Part shown: in pieces, positions 5,461-9,654 of the stretch | How the letters are laid out: the number at the start of each line of letters is the position of its first letter | How positions within the stretch are numbered: position 1 is the stretch's first letter | From: an uncultured Clostridia bacterium | Lineage (GTDB): Bacteria; Bacillota; Clostridia; Christensenellales; Borkfalkiaceae | Reading direction: 5' to 3' | NCBI GenBank assembly: GCA_947174975.1 | Contig: CAMWLA010000044.1 | Coordinates: 1-9,654, forward strand | Length of the DNA stretch: 9,654 bases | Position numbers and translations under genes: made by a program | The notes under the pieces: model-generated | What the model was told of the DNA's origin: nothing | What the model saw: only the letters and a program-made list of their open reading frames with translations | Databases searched by the model: none

Positions 5461-7674
5461 ATGGATATACTGGATAAGCTTAACGACGAACAGATTAAAC
5501 CGGTAACCGATACCGAGGGTGCGGTTCTGGTGCTTGCGGGCGCGGGCAGCGGGAAAACCCGCGTTTTAACCTCGCGCATCGCCTACATACTTTCAAAAGG
5601 TTTGGCTGATTTATCGGGAATACTTGCAATAACCTTTACCAACAAAGCCGCGGGCGAAATGAAGCAAAGGCTTGAAAATATGCTCGGCGGGGGCGACGGG
5701 AAGTGGATATGCACGATACACTCTATGTGTGTAAAAATTCTTCGCGAATTCGGCGGCAGAATAGGCGTAAAGCACAATTTTTCCATATACAGCGAAGTAG
5801 AGCGCAACAACGTAATAAAGAAGGTTTATAAAGACCTTGACTTCGACGACGAGCAGCTTTTAAAGAGCGCGAAATACCATATCGGCAACGCGAAAATGCT
5901 CGGACTCGACCCCGAACAGTACGGGCGCAAATACGCTTTCGAGCGGGGTATCGACAACGTCGTTATAATATATGAAAAGTACTGTCAGCGCTTAAAAGAA
6001 AATAACGCGCTCGACTTCGACGATTTATTGACCGAAACTCTGCGCCTTTTAAGACAAGACGGCGAAACGCTTGAATATCTTTCGGACAAGTTCCGCTATA
6101 TCCACGTCGACGAGTTTCAGGACACAAACGCGGTTCAGTACAACATAATAAAATTACTTGCAAAAAAGCACGGCAATCTGTTTGCCGTAGGCGACGACGA
6201 CCAGTCTATTTACGGCTGGCGCGGTGCCGAAATCGAAAATATATTAAGGTTCGATAAAGACTTCCCGAACGCGAAAATTTACAAGTTAGAGCGCAACTAC
6301 CGCTCGACTAAAAGCATATTATCTCTTGCAAACTGCATAATAAAGAATAACGCCCGCCGCCGCGGTAAAACTCTTTGGACGGAGGCGGAGCAAGGCGCAA
6401 AGCCGCAATACTATCAAGCCGAGGAAGAGGCGGGCGAAGCTCTCTTTGCAGCCCGCAAAATTTTGGACGGAGTTGCCAAGGGCGGGAAATATTCCGACTA
6501 TGCGGTTTTAATGCGTATAAACGCGCTTACGCGCCCGTACGAGCAAGAGTTCGCAAAATACAATATTCCCTACAAAGTGTACGGCGGCTTCCGCTTCTAC
6601 GAGCGCAAGGAAATCAAGGACGCGCTTGCGTATCTTCGTCTTATTTCCAACCCGTTCGACAGCGAAGCGGCTGAGCGCATAATAAACGTACCCAAGCGCG
6701 GAATCGGCGGAAAGACCGTACAAGTAATGTACGATTACGCGCAGAGTACGGGGCTTTCATTATACGACGCGTGCGTTGACTGCGATATGCTTGACGTATC
6801 CAAGGGTACGAGGGAAAAGCTGAAAGAGTTTGCGGCTTTAATTAAAGATTTTATAATTTCCGCGCAGGACACGCCCGTTGCACAGCTCGTGCGCGACGTG
6901 ATAAATTTTACCGACCTTCGTTCGGCTTACGACGACGGAACGGACGAGGGTGACGGAAAATTAGCAAACTTAGACGAATTTATCGCTTCGGTTGACGATT
7001 TCACACGCCTTAACCCAGAGGCCACGCTTGACGAATTTTTAAATCAAGTCACGCTGTCCTCGGATACCGACGATATGGACGATAGCGACTGCGTTACGGT
7101 TGCAACAATTCACGCGGTAAAGGGGCTTGAATTTCCTTGCGTGTTTATATGCGGACTCGAAGAGAAGATTATGCCTTCGGCGCGTTCTGAAGAGGACGGC
7201 AGAGATTACGAAGAAGAACGAAGACTTATGTACGTTGCAATCACGCGTGCAGAAAAGGAGCTGTATTTAACCCGCTCCAAATCGCGCTATCTGTACGGAC
7301 ATAGGGACTTAACCGCGCCGTCGAAATTTATTAAAGAGCTTGCAACAGAGCTCGGCGTTAAAATTTCAAGCGCACCCCGAATTGAAAATTACAGACAGCA
7401 AAGATACTACGACGACAGCGGCTACGAAAGCGATATCCCGCCCAAGACGCAGACGGTATCGTTCAAGCCCGCGTTCGGCTCGTTTAATAATAAACCCGCG
7501 CCCAATAGTGGCAACAAGACTTACGCAGTCGGTCAGCGCGTAATGCACAGAAAATTCGGTATAGGAATGATAGTTGCAATTAAAAACGGCGGTACGGTTT
7601 TAAACGTAGCGTTTGACGGGCAAGGCATTAAAGAATTATCAGCTTCACTTGCCCCTTTAGAAATTTTGAAATAG
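5461..7674 (+). CDS. pcrA: ATP-dependent 3'-5' DNA helicase PcrA (UvrD/Rep family, SF1A)
   Basis: Cytoplasmic helicase that unwinds DNA with ATP. Gram-positive PcrA acts in nucleotide excision repair, plasmid rolling-circle replication and removal of RNA polymerase or recombinase from DNA. All SF1A motifs are present in order: Q motif LNDEQ (7-11), Walker A AGAGSGKT (26-33), Ia ITFTNKAAGEM (57-67), Walker B VDEFQD (216-221), III GDDDQSIYGWRG (244-255), IV LERNYRS (276-282), V TIHAVKGLEF (549-558) and VI EERRLMYVAITRAE (585-598). After a polar linker (about 640-685) the C-terminal Tudor-like domain typical of PcrA, GQRVMHRKFGIGMIVAI (691-707), is intact. In relatives it contacts RNA polymerase. 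Length (737) is normal. The start gives the usual MDILDKLNDEQ beginning; there is no Shine-Dalgarno, and the promoter predicts a leader of only about 2 nt. ligA follows after one base. Confidence 0.97.
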   Translation: MDILDKLNDEQIKPVTDTEGAVLVLAGAGSGKTRVLTSRIAYILSKGLADLSGILAITFTNKAAGEMKQRLENMLGGGDGKWICTIHSMCVKILREFGGRIGVKHNFSIYSEVERNNVIKKVYKDLDFDDEQLLKSAKYHIGNAKMLGLDPEQYGRKYAFERGIDNVVIIYEKYCQRLKENNALDFDDLLTETLRLLRQDGETLEYLSDKFRYIHVDEFQDTNAVQYNIIKLLAKKHGNLFAVGDDDQSIYGWRGAEIENILRFDKDFPNAKIYKLERNYRSTKSILSLANCIIKNNARRRGKTLWTEAEQGAKPQYYQAEEEAGEALFAARKILDGVAKGGKYSDYAVLMRINALTRPYEQEFAKYNIPYKVYGGFRFYERKEIKDALAYLRLISNPFDSEAAERIINVPKRGIGGKTVQVMYDYAQSTGLSLYDACVDCDMLDVSKGTREKLKEFAALIKDFIISAQDTPVAQLVRDVINFTDLRSAYDDGTDEGDGKLANLDEFIASVDDFTRLNPEATLDEFLNQVTLSSDTDDMDDSDCVTVATIHAVKGLEFPCVFICGLEEKIMPSARSEEDGRDYEEERRLMYVAITRAEKELYLTRSKSRYLYGHRDLTAPSKFIKELATELGVKISSAPRIENYRQQRYYDDSGYESDIPPKTQTVSFKPAFGSFNNKPAPNSGNKTYAVGQRVMHRKFGIGMIVAIKNGGTVLNVAFDGQGIKELSASLAPLEILK

Positions 7675-7675
7675 T

Positions 7676-9616
7676 ATGGATAGAATAGATTATTTAATTA
7701 AAACATTAAATCAGTGGGCTTACGAGTATTACGTACTCGACAATCCGTCGGTTGACGACAGAGAGTACGACAAGCTCTACGATGAGCTTAAACGGCTTGA
7801 AGAGGAGTCGGGCGAAGTCCGCTTTGACAGTCCCACAAGAAGAGTCGGGGGCGAGCCGTTAAAGGGCTTTACGCGCCACAAGCATATTTCACGGCTTTAC
7901 AGCCTCGATAAGTCGGTAAGCTTTGACGAGCTGGACGCATTTTTCGCGCGTATAGGCAAAGTAACAGATAAAAGCGAATACACCGTCGAATACAAGTTCG
8001 ACGGGCTTACGATGTGTTTAACGTACGAGAACGGTGCGTTCGTGCGTGCGACCACCCGCGGAAACGGAGTCGAGGGTGAGGACGTAACGGCGCAGTGTTT
8101 AACCATAAAATCGTTCCCGATGAGCATAGACTACAAGGGCGTTTTAGAGGTTCAAGGCGAAGCGGTAATCCGTTTAAGCGTGCTTGAAAATTACAACAAA
8201 ACCGCAAAGGAACAGTTAAAAAACGCACGCAATGCGGTTGCCGGCGCAATAAGGAATTTAGACCCCAAAGTCACCGCCGAAAGAAAGCCCGAAATTCTCT
8301 TTTACAACGTAAATTATATGAGCGAGGGCGCGCTTAAAACCCAAGAGGAACACTTCGAATTTTTAAGGAAAAACGGCTTTAAGGTATTTCCGTTTTTAAG
8401 GATATGCAAGGGCGCGGACGCGGTTAAGTCCGCGATAGAAGAAATCGAAGTCGGGCGCAGAGATCTCGACGTTTTAACCGACGGCGCGGTAATAAAACTG
8501 AACGACTGCACCGTGCGCGATGAAATCGGCTATACCGATAAATTCCCGCGCTGGGCGATGGCTTACAAGTTCGAAGCGGAGGAGCGCGAAACAACCGTAA
8601 AGGACGTAATCTGGCAAGTCGGCAGAACGGGGAAATTGACTCCGCTTGCCTTAGTTGAGCCGGTCGAGCTTGCGGGCGCAACCGTTAAAAAGGCAACGCT
8701 TAACAACTTCGGTGATTTGACTAAAAAGGACGTTAAAATCGGAAGTAAAGTGCTTATACGCCGTTCCAACGAAGTAATTCCCGAAATTCTCGGCGCAACC
8801 GAGCATACCGAGGGCAGTGTTTCAATCGAGAAGCCCGTCGTATGCCCCTATTGCGGAAGCAAGGTCGAGGAAGTAGGCGCAAATATTTTCTGCCCCAACA
8901 AGTACTGCCGTCCGCGCATTATCGGAAAAATAGAGCATTTTGCGCAAAAGGACGCAATGGATATCGAGGGGCTTTCGGAAATGACTGCGGGGCAATTACA
9001 CGACACCCTCGGCGTAAAGGAATGTTCCGCACTGTATTCTTTAACATATGAAGATTTGTCAAAGCTTGAAGGCTTTAAGGATAAAAAAATAAACAACCTT
9101 CTTTCTGCAATTGAAAAGAGTAAGTCAATCAGCTTAGAGCGGTTTATTTTCGCACTCGGCATTGACGGAGTCGGCAAGGTTGCCGCTAAAGACTTGGCAA
9201 GGGAATACGGCTCAATCGAAAATCTTGCGTCGGCTGATGCGCAGCAGCTTTTATCGCTTGAAAACATAGGCGAAATTACTGCCGAAACTATCGTAAACTG
9301 GTTTGCGGACACGGACAACGCACAAGAGGTGGAAAGGCTGTTAAATGCGGGAATTGAACCGCAAATAACGAAAAAAGCCCAGACGGACGGCGTGTTCTCG
9401 GGTCAGTTCGTGGTATTAACCGGCACGCTTGAAAACTATAAGAGAAGCGCCGCTCAGAAGCTTATAGAAGAACGCGGCGGAGAGTGTCAAAGCTCAGTAA
9501 CCGCAAAAACAACCCTCGTTATCGCGGGCGAAGCCGCAGGTTCCAAGCTTGACAAAGCCAAAAAACTCGGCATTCGCATAATCGGAGAATCCGAATTTAC
9601 AAATATGCTTAAATAA
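7676..9616 (+). CDS. ligA: NAD+-dependent DNA ligase LigA
   Basis: Seals nicks between Okazaki fragments and after repair, using NAD+. At 646 residues it is slightly short but complete. Domain Ia, which binds NMN, has YYVLDNPSVDDREYD (18-32). The adenylation domain has the lysine nucleophile Lys107 in EYKFDG, TRGNG (127-131), LEVQGEAV (157-164), NARNAVAGAIRNLDP (183-197), DGAVIKLND (269-277) and PRWAMAYKFEAEE (291-303). An OB fold follows (about 310-385), then a four-cysteine zinc finger (Cys390, 393, 406, 411), helix-hairpin-helix repeats (about 420-560, including GIDGVGKVAAKDLA) and a BRCT domain (571-646). The motif near 68-80 reads HKHISRLYSLDKS instead of the commoner H..PMLSLDNAF, a variant I associate with some clostridial ligases. 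ATG 7676 lies one base after the pcrA stop and has no Shine-Dalgarno, so translation probably depends on coupling to pcrA. Confidence 0.97.
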   Translation: MDRIDYLIKTLNQWAYEYYVLDNPSVDDREYDKLYDELKRLEEESGEVRFDSPTRRVGGEPLKGFTRHKHISRLYSLDKSVSFDELDAFFARIGKVTDKSEYTVEYKFDGLTMCLTYENGAFVRATTRGNGVEGEDVTAQCLTIKSFPMSIDYKGVLEVQGEAVIRLSVLENYNKTAKEQLKNARNAVAGAIRNLDPKVTAERKPEILFYNVNYMSEGALKTQEEHFEFLRKNGFKVFPFLRICKGADAVKSAIEEIEVGRRDLDVLTDGAVIKLNDCTVRDEIGYTDKFPRWAMAYKFEAEERETTVKDVIWQVGRTGKLTPLALVEPVELAGATVKKATLNNFGDLTKKDVKIGSKVLIRRSNEVIPEILGATEHTEGSVSIEKPVVCPYCGSKVEEVGANIFCPNKYCRPRIIGKIEHFAQKDAMDIEGLSEMTAGQLHDTLGVKECSALYSLTYEDLSKLEGFKDKKINNLLSAIEKSKSISLERFIFALGIDGVGKVAAKDLAREYGSIENLASADAQQLLSLENIGEITAETIVNWFADTDNAQEVERLLNAGIEPQITKKAQTDGVFSGQFVVLTGTLENYKRSAAQKLIEERGGECQSSVTAKTTLVIAGEAAGSKLDKAKKLGIRIIGESEFTNMLK

Positions 9617-9643
9617 AAAGTGAAAAAATTTATTAAAAAACAC

Positions 9644-9649
9644 TTGACA
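9644..9649 (+). promoter_or_regulatory. Possible -35 element of the next transcription unit
   Basis: A perfect TTGACA follows an A-rich run (9632-9640) 27 bases after the ligA stop codon. Its -10 partner would lie beyond the window edge. No hairpin terminator is visible between the ligA stop and this element, so ligA transcripts may read through or end beyond the window. Confidence 0.35.
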
Positions 9650-9654
9650 AATAC

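Noticed and set aside
8848..9318. 156-codon minus-strand open frame inside ligA
   Set aside because: It lies wholly antisense to well-conserved zinc-finger and helix-hairpin-helix coding sequence, has no promoter or ribosome site, and its serine-rich composition is typical of a shadow frame.
1..9654. A defence, toxin-antitoxin or mobile system
   Set aside because: No nuclease, integrase, transposase, toxin pair, terminal inverted repeats or att-like duplications were found. The helicase is a complete PcrA in the usual pcrA-ligA context, not a defence helicase.

Overview
The window reads as a stretch of chromosome from a member of the Bacillota, most likely a gut-type or uncultured Clostridia. 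Support comes from sigma-A promoters of the TTGACA/TATAAT type, GC-rich rho-independent hairpins with U tails, one strong AGGAG ribosome site, a MATE protein of the Firmicutes MepA-like type, a pcrA-ligA pair, and a large exported protein with paired-cysteine (CxxC) units and beta-helix-like modules of a kind common in clostridial surface proteins. The assignment below class level is a guess. No rRNA, tRNA, CRISPR array, insertion sequence, phage gene or defence cassette was seen.

Layout. (1) 6-1337, plus strand: a 12-helix MATE-family multidrug/drug:cation antiporter. (2) 1338-1362: a bidirectional hairpin terminator shared with the convergent gene. (3) 1361-1804, minus strand: a GNAT N-acetyltransferase. 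(4) 1805-1952: a divergent intergenic region with two back-to-back promoters. The GNAT promoter puts its transcription start at the ATG itself, while the surface-protein promoter is near-consensus and is followed by a good Shine-Dalgarno site. (5) 1953-5339, plus strand: an 1128-residue signal-anchored or secreted protein. It has an Asp-Lys hexanucleotide-repeat linker, an N-terminal beta-rich module, a long aromatic- and cysteine-rich core with eight cysteine pairs, and a C-terminal copy of the N-terminal module. (6) 5371-5405: a strong terminator. (7) 5461-7674 and 7676-9616, plus strand: pcrA and ligA, separated by one base and read from an extended -10 promoter that leaves only about 2 nt of leader. 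(8) 9617-9654: a short AT-rich tail ending in a -35-like TTGACA that probably belongs to the next transcription unit.

How the parts relate. pcrA and ligA form a housekeeping DNA-repair/replication operon: the helicase removes protein blocks and unwinds nicked DNA, and the ligase seals nicks. The transporter and the acetyltransferase are separate convergent units with no visible functional link beyond the shared terminator. The surface protein is a stand-alone unit with its own promoter and terminator and is the least understood part of the window. The points most worth a second look are its module-core-module architecture and the two apparently leaderless transcripts beside a conventional Shine-Dalgarno gene.
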